A stretch of 5,633 bases of DNA from Candidatus Komeilibacteria bacterium. GTDB lineage: Bacteria; Patescibacteriota; Patescibacteriia; UBA1558. This document shows positions 1-4,398 of this stretch, piece by piece. The stretch is taken from the NCBI GenBank assembly GCA_024654345.1, contig JANLIN010000020.1, positions 1-5,633 of the forward strand, read 5' to 3'. The notes beneath the pieces are model-generated. The model saw only the letters and a list, made by a program, of their open reading frames with translations, did not search any database and was not told the DNA's origin. Position numbers and translations under genes: made by a program. Numbering within the stretch: position 1 is the stretch's first letter; every line of letters begins with the position of its first letter.

Positions 1-11
1 CTTCTGACCAA

Positions 12-455
12 ATGCATACAGCCGAAAACTTTAAACGCTTAATGGAAGACGTTAAGCCACCAAAGATAAATAACTCAATCGAACGTCAAAATCTTGCTAA
101 ACGATTATTGCGATTTAATGTAGCCGATAAAATCAGCTATATTTATCTAATAAATACAGGCAAAATCATGGCTTTCTTCACAGTTAAGGGCAAGGTTTCA
201 TCGGTCAATTCCATGCTGACCTGTACAAAACAGTTGGTGGACGATGGACAGGGGAATGGAACCAGTAATGGTGGACGTGATAATGTCCATGTAGTAGATA
301 GTCCTGATCTCGACGGTTCATATGGCAGTAACGGTGACGCTATATTCTTTTTCACTGATACTGACATCTACGTTGAGTGGAATGGAAAATATTTTTTATG
401 TGACCAGTATATAACTTTACGTCAACCGTTGGCGTTGAGACTGGAACAGAAATAA
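12..455 (+). CDS. Conserved small protein of unknown function
   Basis: A 147-residue soluble protein with no signal peptide or membrane segment. Two stretches look strongly conserved: SYIYLINTGKIMAFFTVKGK with the following VSSVNS (about residues 42-67), and SPDLDGSYGSNGDAIFFFT followed by YVEWNGKYFL (about 97-128). I recall this pattern (YIYL..G....YTIKGKVSS ... SPDxDGSYGxNGDAIFFFT ... YVEWNG) from small uncharacterised proteins on phages and in assorted bacterial genomes. No function is established that I know of, and none is assigned here. The frame stays open upstream to the window edge (SDQ precedes the Met) and no ribosome binding site is visible in the 11 bases available, so the true start may lie outside the window. 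A strong terminator 10 bases after the stop ends the unit. Coding is near certain; function is unknown. Confidence 0.8.
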   Translation: MHTAENFKRLMEDVKPPKINNSIERQNLAKRLLRFNVADKISYIYLINTGKIMAFFTVKGKVSSVNSMLTCTKQLVDDGQGNGTSNGGRDNVHVVDSPDLDGSYGSNGDAIFFFTDTDIYVEWNGKYFLCDQYITLRQPLALRLEQK

Positions 456-465
456 TTACAAAAAT

Positions 466-495
466 AAATGCGGTGACTCACGTCATCGCATTTTT
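466..495 (+). terminator. Intrinsic terminator after the first gene
   Basis: A 12-bp stem (AAATGCGGTGAC at 466-477 with GTCATCGCATTT at 482-493, one G-T wobble) closes a 4-base loop and runs into TTTTTATTATT. It ends the gene at 12-455. The A-rich flank on the other side gives a partial T-run on the minus strand, so it could also catch minus-strand transcription. Confidence 0.9.
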
Positions 496-519
496 ATTAT
501 TAGTTTAGTGGCATACCTG

Positions 520-559
520 AAAAAAATAGGATCAATAATATAGTAAATGGGTTATTGAT
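520..559 (-). terminator. Probable intrinsic terminator of the minus-strand operon
   Basis: Read on the minus strand, ATCAATAA (559-552) pairs perfectly with TTATTGAT (538-531) across a 13-base loop. It is followed by CCTA and a run of seven T (526-520). The stem is AT-rich and the loop large, so it is weaker than the other terminators here, but its place 27 bases past the stop at 586 is right. Confidence 0.55.
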
Positions 560-585
560 GCTATCTGTGAAGTTAGAAAAAGTAG

Positions 586-1692
586 CTATCTAAATCTTAC
601 AAGAATTCGTAATTCATCCTCGTTTTCCGGTAGGCCCGAAGGATTGTCTTTGTGCAGAATTAGGAAACCGGTGTCTGTCTGGGGGGCAGTAAATGTTATT
701 TGCTTTTCAAAGGAAACGAAGTTCTCTGTCATCCACTCCTCTGATGTCATGATAAAATCCTCTTTGATCGTGGCACCATTGGCGTCCTGAAGCTCTATGG
801 GAAAGGACGCTTCAAAAAACCAATTACCTCGGGCTTCGCCACTGATTGTTAGCGGACTTTGCACGCGAGTCAGCGGACGGGGGTTGTGAAGACGGACAAT
901 ATCATCTTCTTTATCCCAGTCAGCGGTATCACTGATATCCAGGGAGTTTAACATTCGTTCGGCCATCGCCTCGTAACCTTGGTTTTCGGGATCGGGTGTA
1001 CTGTAAAATACTCGAAGTGCCGTATTGGCATCCAAACCCAATATGTAATTAGTTGACAGTGTACCAGCGGTGATGGTTGCATAGGTGTAGCCGTTAAAAC
1101 CGTCAAGAGAGGTTATTGTCGGCTCCTCTTCAATAGTGCCGACGCGGCGAGAATTACTTACCTCGGTATCAACCAAATCTTTGAGGGTTTCATCTTTATC
1201 ATACTCGTAAGGACCCATCACGGTGAAATTTACCCCATCAAAAAGCTCTGTATTCTCTTCTTGAGTTGGGCCTTTTAGCATGAAATTCACGCGGCTTTGA
1301 TTTTCGTCGATTTGCATATCACGGCGGTACTGAACAGTATAGCTATTATTATCAGCGGAGTACGTCTGCCATTGGTTTTCATTGTCGTTGTCTCCGTTGG
1401 TGGAGGAGCTTGGTAACTCACAGCTAAAAGCACAGACCTGGGCGCAAACTTCACCCGGGTCGCAGAGAGAGCCGCAGGTGTTGAAGACTCCTCCTTGCGC
1501 CAAACAATGGTCGCGCAAGGCCGCTTCATCTGCCTCCATATCGGTGGTATAAATAATCCTATTTTCTGTCTGACTTTGAATCGGAATATTTACATTGACA
1601 TCAGTGTCATCGGTGGCCGCCACATACCACCAGACGAGTCCGGCTAAAATCAAAATTCCGATTATTAATCCGATCGTGGTTCCTCTTGTCAT
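586..1692 (-). CDS. Membrane-anchored protein with six-Cys cluster, PsbP-like middle and C-terminal Gmad2 domain
   Basis: A 368-residue cell-surface protein. Residues 7-26 form one hydrophobic anchor (GLIIGILILAGLVWWYVAA) after a short basic N-terminus, with the rest probably outside the cell. A cluster of six cysteines (63, 73, 77, 83, 87, 91; pattern C-x9-C-x3-C-x5-C-x3-C-x3-C) is followed by a Ser/Asn/Asp-rich linker at about 95-107. Residues 108-254 (from YSADNNSYTVQY to MLNSLDI) resemble PsbP-like or lipoprotein beta domains. Residues 264-366 carry hallmarks of the Gmad2 immunoglobulin-like domain: SPLTISGEARGNWFFEASFP, EEWMT, and LHKDNPSGLPE. Gmad2 was named from spore-germination proteins but is common in exported proteins of non-sporing bacteria including CPR; adhesion or envelope function is inference. 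It starts 12 bases after the stop of the upstream gene and shares its promoter. No clear Shine-Dalgarno precedes the ATG. Confidence 0.88.
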   Translation of the reverse strand: MTRGTTIGLIIGILILAGLVWWYVAATDDTDVNVNIPIQSQTENRIIYTTDMEADEAALRDHCLAQGGVFNTCGSLCDPGEVCAQVCAFSCELPSSSTNGDNDNENQWQTYSADNNSYTVQYRRDMQIDENQSRVNFMLKGPTQEENTELFDGVNFTVMGPYEYDKDETLKDLVDTEVSNSRRVGTIEEEPTITSLDGFNGYTYATITAGTLSTNYILGLDANTALRVFYSTPDPENQGYEAMAERMLNSLDISDTADWDKEDDIVRLHNPRPLTRVQSPLTISGEARGNWFFEASFPIELQDANGATIKEDFIMTSEEWMTENFVSFEKQITFTAPQTDTGFLILHKDNPSGLPENEDELRILVRFR

Positions 1693-1704
1693 ATTGCTAG
1701 TTTG

Positions 1705-2148
1705 TTACTGGTTAATTTTATCTAATAGTGTGAAAGGATGTTCCTTGACATAGTTGCCTTGGACGACGAGTTTAACTTTATTTTCGGCGCCGTTAGGTAG
1801 GGAGTCGCGGACTTGTTTGGCCATATAATCCGGAGTAAATAGGTAGTATTGTTCCGGCTGATGTTTATTATCCATTTCTACGAGATCATTTTCCAAATCT
1901 TTCAGAAACTCTTTGATAACATCCTCATGGTGATCTTCATAGACTGATCCTGAACCGAGGGTTTTGCCACCGCCACTGTTCATAAAAAAACCTTCGCGGT
2001 CGCTGTATCTGGGATTACTAACCTTGAGGTTATCAATTTCTTCGATCGTGCCTTTGGTGGCTAAATATATCTTCGCCTCCTGTCGGCCGGTCACTATTAA
2101 GAGAGCGGATGATTTATCAAACTGAGGGTATTTGTTGGAGATCTGCAT
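1705..2148 (-). CDS. Host_attach / baeRF-like small protein
   Basis: A 147-residue cytoplasmic protein, first gene of a two-gene minus-strand operon. The N-terminal strand SALLIVTGRQEAKIYLATKG (14-33), the central GKTLGSGSVYEDH (61-73), the helix EFLKDLENDLV (80-90), and the C-terminal YYLFTPDYMAKQVRDSLP and GNYVKEHPFTLLDKI (101-118, 131-145) follow the order seen in the Host_attach family (Pfam PF10116), part of the bacterial archaeo-eukaryotic release factor (baeRF) group. In that family a segment like 'LVLVAPPRFL..LR..L' precedes 'V..DLTHLPP.EL'. Members are thought to act on ribosomes or stalled nascent chains by analogy with eRF1 and Vms1, but that role is inferred. No GGQ motif is visible (GGGKT at 59-63 is not one). 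The match is from memory and distant, so the family call is tentative; coding is secure. Confidence 0.62.
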   Translation of the reverse strand: MQISNKYPQFDKSSALLIVTGRQEAKIYLATKGTIEEIDNLKVSNPRYSDREGFFMNSGGGKTLGSGSVYEDHHEDVIKEFLKDLENDLVEMDNKHQPEQYYLFTPDYMAKQVRDSLPNGAENKVKLVVQGNYVKEHPFTLLDKINQ

Positions 2149-2156
2149 ATATGTAA

Positions 2157-2186
2157 TTTATAAGTTAGCGATTAAAGATATATTAA
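2157..2186 (-). promoter_or_regulatory. Promoter for the baeRF-Gmad2 operon
   Basis: On the minus strand TTAATA (2186-2181) and TATAAA (2162-2157) are 18 bases apart. The -10 box ends 8 bases before the ATG (2148-2146), so transcription should start at or within a few bases of the start codon. No ribosome binding site is present, which fits a leaderless message. The -35 is only a partial match. Confidence 0.55.
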
Positions 2187-2190
2187 CATA

Positions 2191-2216
2191 AGAGGGACAG
2201 ATCCTTCCAGAGGGAT
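2191..2216. other. Candidate operator between divergent promoters
   Basis: Between the two divergent promoters AGAGGGA occurs twice (2191-2197 and 2209-2215). ATCCTT (2201-2206) can pair with AGGGAT (2211-2216) with one wobble. The position, just upstream of the SET gene -35 box, suits a regulator site, but the repeats are short and could be chance. Confidence 0.25.
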
Positions 2217-2218
2217 GG

Positions 2219-2247
2219 TTGATTTATTCTCATTTTTACCTTATAAT
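2219..2247 (+). promoter_or_regulatory. Promoter for the SET-domain gene
   Basis: TTGATT (2219-2224), a 17-base spacer, then a perfect TATAAT (2242-2247). The predicted start of transcription (about 2253-2256) is only a few bases before the ATG at 2258, so the message is leaderless or nearly so. The TTG at 2219, which would extend the reading frame by 13 codons, is part of the -35 box and therefore not a start codon. Confidence 0.78.
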
Positions 2248-2257
2248 TCCAACCTGT

Positions 2258-2668
2258 ATGGCCAAGAATAAGAACTTCCATCCAGATGTTAAAATAAAAA
2301 AGTCGAGCTCGGGCCTCGGACTCTACTGTATGCGTGATTTTTCACGTGGTGAAAAGGTGATAGAGTATGTGGGTAAAATAATATCCAACAAAGAGGCTGA
2401 TCGCAAAGCGGGTAGATACTTGTTTGATTTGGGAAACAGATATACCTTGGATGGTAGCACGCGTCAAAATATTGCTCGTTACATCAATCATTCCTGTCGT
2501 TCCAACTGCGACGCCTATCGCGATGGCTACACTATCTATATAGAAGCCAAAAGGAAGCTGAAATCGGGCGAGGAAATTACCTTTAACTACGGACGTGAGT
2601 ATTTTGATGAGTATATCAACCCCCGGGGTTGCAAATGTGATTATTGCCGAAAAAGAGGTGGGTCTTGA
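2258..2668 (+). CDS. Small SET-domain protein (putative lysine methyltransferase)
   Basis: A 136-residue protein made almost entirely of a SET fold, which uses S-adenosylmethionine to methylate protein lysines. Visible motifs, numbered from the ATG at 2258: GLGLYC (19-24, SAM-binding turn), IEYVG (35-39), ARYINHSCRSNC (73-84, the catalytic NHSCxxN motif), GEEITFNYG (104-112, with the family's conserved Tyr at 111), and a post-SET-like CKCDYC (125-130) that could hold zinc with Cys84. All key residues are present and the length is near minimal for the fold. The substrate is unknown; ribosomal or DNA-binding proteins are possible and no histone-like partner is encoded here. Frame-wise the gene could begin at TTG 2219, but that codon lies in the -35 box, so the ATG is preferred. 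It is divergent from the baeRF operon, and its last codons overlap the promoter of the next transcript. Confidence 0.92.
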   Translation: MAKNKNFHPDVKIKKSSSGLGLYCMRDFSRGEKVIEYVGKIISNKEADRKAGRYLFDLGNRYTLDGSTRQNIARYINHSCRSNCDAYRDGYTIYIEAKRKLKSGEEITFNYGREYFDEYINPRGCKCDYCRKRGGS

Positions 2669-2693
2669 TTTGTGAAGCGTAGTATAATATAAT
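2665..2693 (+). promoter_or_regulatory. Promoter for the repeat array and tRNA-Asn
   Basis: TTGATT (2665-2670, overlapping the TGA stop of the SET gene), a 17-base spacer, and TATAAT (2688-2693). The hexamers and spacing are identical to the SET gene promoter. Transcription would begin near 2700, about 11 bases before the first repeat, and with no terminator in between would run through all four repeats into tRNA-Asn. Confidence 0.65.
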
Positions 2694-2710
2694 CGTTCTG
2701 TTTACATGAC

Positions 2711-2792
2711 ATTCCGCGGTACCAGCCGAGTCAGACTCGGCAGGCAATGGTAAAACCATCTACGTCGCACATTTTCATTTATTCAAAACTTT
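2711..2792 (+). repeat. tRNA-5'-end-like repeat, unit A1
   Basis: The unit begins ATTCCGCGGTA, the same 11 bases that begin at 3083 and include the tRNA-Asn 5' end. A perfect hairpin follows: GCCGAGT (2725-2731), loop CAG, ACTCGGC (2735-2741). From 2742 the unit (AGGCAATGGTAAAACCATC onward to the end) is identical to unit A2. ATGGT and ACCAT can form a second small hairpin. This copy lacks the GCT that follows GGTA in the other units, and its cassette is about 10 bases shorter. No coding potential is apparent. Confidence 0.85.
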
Positions 2793-2889
2793 ATTCCGCG
2801 GTAGCTTCCTCCTTCGCTCTGACGAGCTTCGGAGGACAAGCAATGGTATAATTCTACCGCAACTGTTACTTTGCACATTTCCTATTATT
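2793..2889 (+). repeat. tRNA-5'-end-like repeat, unit B1
   Basis: Begins ATTCCGCGGTAGCT as the tRNA does. The hairpin at 2807-2836 has outer arms TCCTCC/GGAGGA, a symmetrical TTC/TTC internal loop, and inner stem GCTC/GAGC. It is followed by CAAGCAATGG. GCGGTAG (2798-2804) can also pair with CTACCGC (2854-2860), enclosing the hairpin in a larger fold. TGGTATAAT at 2844-2852 is a perfect extended -10 element. The stretch GCAATGGTA...GCAACTG echoes the D-arm region of tRNA-Asn. Confidence 0.85.
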
Positions 2890-2981
2890 ATTCCGCGGTA
2901 GCTCCCATCTTCGCTAAAGCTTCGATGGGCAGGCAATGGTAAAACCATCTACGTCGCACATTTTCATTTATTCAAAACTTT
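2890..2981 (+). repeat. tRNA-5'-end-like repeat, unit A2
   Basis: Second A-type unit. The tRNA-like start ATTCCGCGGTAGCT is followed by a hairpin at 2904-2929 with outer arms CCCATC/GATGGG, TTC/TTC internal loop and GCT/AGC inner stem. After the hairpin it is base-for-base identical to A1, including the TTCATTTATTCAAAACTTT tail. Only the cassette and the bases beside it differ between A1 and A2. Confidence 0.85.
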
Positions 2982-3082
2982 ATTCCGCGGTAGCTTCCTC
3001 CTACGCTCGCTACAGCAAGCTACGGAGGACAAGCAATGGTATAATTCTACCGCAACTGTTACTTTGCACATTTCCTATTATT
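2982..3082 (+). repeat. tRNA-5'-end-like repeat, unit B2
   Basis: Second B-type unit, directly abutting tRNA-Asn. The hairpin at 2996-3029 keeps the outer arms TCCTCC/GGAGGA of B1 but has a different interior: TAC/TAC internal loop and a GCTCGCT-type inner arm. Everything after the hairpin is identical to B1, including the extended -10 TGGTATAAT (3037-3045). That element would start transcription roughly 30 bases before the tRNA and may be the tRNA's own promoter. Confidence 0.85.
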
Positions 3083-3084
3083 AT

Positions 3085-3159
3085 TCCGCGGTAGCTCAAT
3101 GGTAGAGCAACTGGCTGTTAACCAGTGGGTTGTCGGTTCGAGCCCGACCCGCGGAGCCA
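3085..3159 (+). tRNA. tRNA-Asn (anticodon GTT)
   Basis: A complete 75-base cloverleaf. Acceptor stem TCCGCGG/CCGCGGA (3085-3091 and 3149-3155), D arm GCTC-AATGGTA-GAGC, anticodon stem ACTGG/CCAGT around loop CTGTTAA with GTT at 3117-3119, variable loop GGGTT, and T arm GTCGG-TTCGAGC-CCGAC. Discriminator G and an encoded CCA (3157-3159) follow. All stems pair perfectly, so the gene should be functional. It is the intact member of a cluster of half-tRNA-like copies, with the 5' end copied upstream and the 3' side copied downstream. Its own terminator follows. Confidence 0.97.
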
Positions 3160-3164
3160 TCATT

Positions 3165-3195
3165 GAACGTTGTTAATAGCAACGTTCTTTGTTTT
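3165..3195 (+). terminator. Terminator of tRNA-Asn
   Basis: A perfect 8-bp stem GAACGTTG (3165-3172)/CAACGTTC (3180-3187) with a 7-base loop is followed by TTTGTTTT. It begins 5 bases after the CCA end. Confidence 0.9.
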
Positions 3196-3221
3196 AAAGA
3201 TAAAACTGTATGTTGAGCAAA

Positions 3222-3310
3222 GTCGGGCGAGAAGTTTATCCGCCGTAGTTCGCCTTGGCGAACGAAGGTGGAAGCCCGACCCGACCCGTCAAACGGGCCC
3301 CGCGGAGCCA
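3222..3310 (+). repeat. tRNA-3'-half-like copy 1, interrupted by two hairpins
   Basis: A disrupted copy of the tRNA T arm and 3' acceptor strand. GTCGGGC (3222-3228) pairs with GCCCGAC (3274-3280), matching and extending the tRNA T stem. The T-loop position is replaced by a large hairpin: TCCGCC/GGTGGA (3239-3244, 3267-3272) enclosing GTTCGCC/GGCGAAC (3248-3254, 3257-3263). A second hairpin, CCCGT-CAA-ACGGG (3285-3297), sits between the T stem and CCGCGGAGCCA (3300-3310). Those last 11 bases are identical to the 3' end of tRNA-Asn including CCA. No matching D or anticodon arm is present, so it cannot be a tRNA by itself. Confidence 0.75.
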
Positions 3311-3314
3311 AGAG

Positions 3315-3349
3315 AAACGATGCTTTGAAATAGTATCGTTTTTCTTTTT
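3315..3349 (+). terminator. Intrinsic terminator after the 3'-half copy
   Basis: AAACGATGC (3315-3323) pairs with GTATCGTTT (3333-3341) as a 9-bp stem with one wobble, followed by TTCTTTTT. It begins 4 bases after the copied CCA, repeating the tRNA-CCA-terminator layout of the intact gene, although its stem sequence differs. Confidence 0.88.
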
Positions 3350-3365
3350 GGATACTAATTTTTAA

Positions 3366-3419
3366 CAAAGTCGGGTGAGAAGCCTGACCCGAGATGGCTG
3401 GCGTTTCCCGTCAAATGGG
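3366..3419 (+). repeat. tRNA-3'-half-like copy 2 (degenerate)
   Basis: CAAAGTCGGG, GAGAAG, and CCTGACCCG repeat the start of copy 1 (CAAAGTCGGGCGAGAAG ... GCCCGACCCG) without the large hairpin. GTCGG/CTGAC makes a plain T-arm-like stem. CCCGTCAAATGGG (3407-3419) matches the CCCGTCAAACGGG hairpin of copy 1 with one change that keeps pairing as a wobble. No CCGCGGAGCCA end remains. Confidence 0.6.
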
Positions 3420-3437
3420 TCCCTTCCGGCGTTTTTT
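3397..3437 (+). terminator. Possible intrinsic terminator
   Basis: GCTGG (3397-3401) can pair with CCGGC (3426-3430), one wobble, enclosing the CCCGT/ATGGG hairpin, and a run of six T (3432-3437) follows. It lies directly before the next promoter and would insulate the beta-barrel gene. The branched stem makes it less certain than the others. Confidence 0.5.
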
Positions 3438-3444
3438 CGAACTA

Positions 3445-3473
3445 TTGACAAAAAAGGAAAAATGGTATATAGT
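3445..3473 (+). promoter_or_regulatory. Strong promoter for the beta-barrel gene
   Basis: A perfect TTGACA (3445-3450), a 17-base spacer, and TATAGT (3468-3473, five of six). Start of transcription near 3480 gives a leader of about 40 bases with a Shine-Dalgarno (AGAGG at 3507-3511). Confidence 0.85.
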
Positions 3474-3518
3474 AGCTTATTAACATACATTAAAAATCAA
3501 AATATCAGAGGCAATAAA

Positions 3519-4328
3519 ATGAAAAAGATGCTATATATCCTTTCAGTCTTATTTTTATTTTTTACTCAGGCGTCGTTTGCTCAGTCAGAGGGAAATGTCG
3601 TAGTTGGTGGACTTGCTTCGATGAGTATCCCAACACAGGAAAAAGATAACTTCAGTTTTAAGTGGGCACGTGTTAACTTCACATACCTAAACGATGACTA
3701 CAAAGCCGTCTTTGAATATGACCTTCCCACGGCAGCCGTAAAATATGCGTATGCCGCTAAGTCTTTCGATCTATTCGGTACGACTACAATCATGGCGGGG
3801 CAAGTGCTTTCGCCGATTGGTTATCTTTATCATGGCCCGAGAACTATCCCGGTGCCAAGATGGGGAATAACCTTAGACAGGTACGTATTGTACCTAAAGG
3901 GTATGGAAGTACAGAACGATAATTCCGTTTTTATACTTAAGGCGGCGATTAATGATAAGTTCTACTACGTAGCCCTCACGGAAAACATTTTTAAAACCGT
4001 GTCCGTATACTTCCAAAAATCCACGGGTGGAGGCGTGATTGCTGATTTTAAAGTCGGTAAAGCACAACTCAAAGGTGGTACAAGCTGGCATCTTTCTGGC
4101 ATTAACCACTATTTTGTGAGAGCTGGCTATGAGATAGTTGATAATCTCACCCTGTTCTCGCAATTTGATAAAGATGGTGCTGATTCGTACTTTGCTGGAG
4201 CAACTTACGAATATGAGCCAAATAGTTTCGTTAAGATATACTACGATAACTATCAGGCGCCGGCCTCAAGGGAAATCGAGGGAGAAAATAAAGATAAAGT
4301 GGTAGTCGATATCACTTGGTCTTTCTAG
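3519..4328 (+). CDS. Exported beta-barrel protein, porin-like
   Basis: A 269-residue protein starting at the ATG at 3519, chosen because AGAGG lies 7 bases upstream and a textbook signal peptide follows: basic MKKM, hydrophobic core, and cleavage predicted after SFA (residue 21). The open frame extends 48 codons further upstream but crosses the promoter. The mature part has no cysteine and is rich in alternating aromatic strands (KWARVNFTYL, YKAVFEYDL, HYFVRAGYEI, VKIYYDNY). It ends in VVVDITWSF, the alternating pattern with C-terminal Phe that the BAM machinery recognises in outer-membrane barrels. The segment AYAAKSFDLF...IMAGQVLSPIGYLYHGP recalls the 'GQF..PfG' region of phosphate-selective porin O/P-type proteins, a distant resemblance. 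Transport of small solutes is the likely role. It is monocistronic, with its own promoter and terminator. A classical outer membrane is not expected in CPR bacteria, so either the lineage or the location needs care. Confidence 0.85.
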   Translation: MKKMLYILSVLFLFFTQASFAQSEGNVVVGGLASMSIPTQEKDNFSFKWARVNFTYLNDDYKAVFEYDLPTAAVKYAYAAKSFDLFGTTTIMAGQVLSPIGYLYHGPRTIPVPRWGITLDRYVLYLKGMEVQNDNSVFILKAAINDKFYYVALTENIFKTVSVYFQKSTGGGVIADFKVGKAQLKGGTSWHLSGINHYFVRAGYEIVDNLTLFSQFDKDGADSYFAGATYEYEPNSFVKIYYDNYQAPASREIEGENKDKVVVDITWSF

Positions 4329-4343
4329 CAGGAAAAAGAAATT

Positions 4344-4378
4344 AAAGTAGCTCAAAAAAATGGGCTACTTTTATTTTT
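4344..4378 (+). terminator. Terminator of the beta-barrel gene
   Basis: AAAGTAGCTC (4344-4353) pairs with GGGCTACTTT (4362-4371), 10 bp with one wobble and an 8-base loop, followed by TATTTTT. It lies 15 bases past the stop codon. Confidence 0.92.
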
Positions 4379-4398
4379 CGGTGAAGATGCGGTCGAGC

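Noticed and set aside
143..1529. Minus-strand frames at 143-367 and 1287-1529
   Set aside because: Shadows of the genes at 12-455 and 586-1692 in other frames, with no promoter, ribosome binding site or family resemblance.
2706..2753. 15-codon frame starting ATGACATTCCGCGG in the first repeat
   Set aside because: No ribosome binding site, the sequence is tRNA-like repeat and hairpin, and no equivalent ATG begins the other units.
2711..3082. CRISPR array or integron attC array
   Set aside because: Units abut without unique spacers of constant length, there are no cassette genes between them and no cas or integrase gene nearby. The variable parts are palindromes and the conserved parts resemble a tRNA.
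3096..3368. Minus-strand reading frame of 90 residues across the tRNA and 3' copy
   Set aside because: It reads antisense through tRNA-Asn, giving the ARTDNPLVNSQLLYH-type sequence typical of false proteins called over tRNA genes. It also crosses two terminators.
3894..4163. Minus-strand frame of 89 residues
   Set aside because: Antisense to the beta-barrel gene, whose promoter, signal peptide and C-terminal signature are clear.
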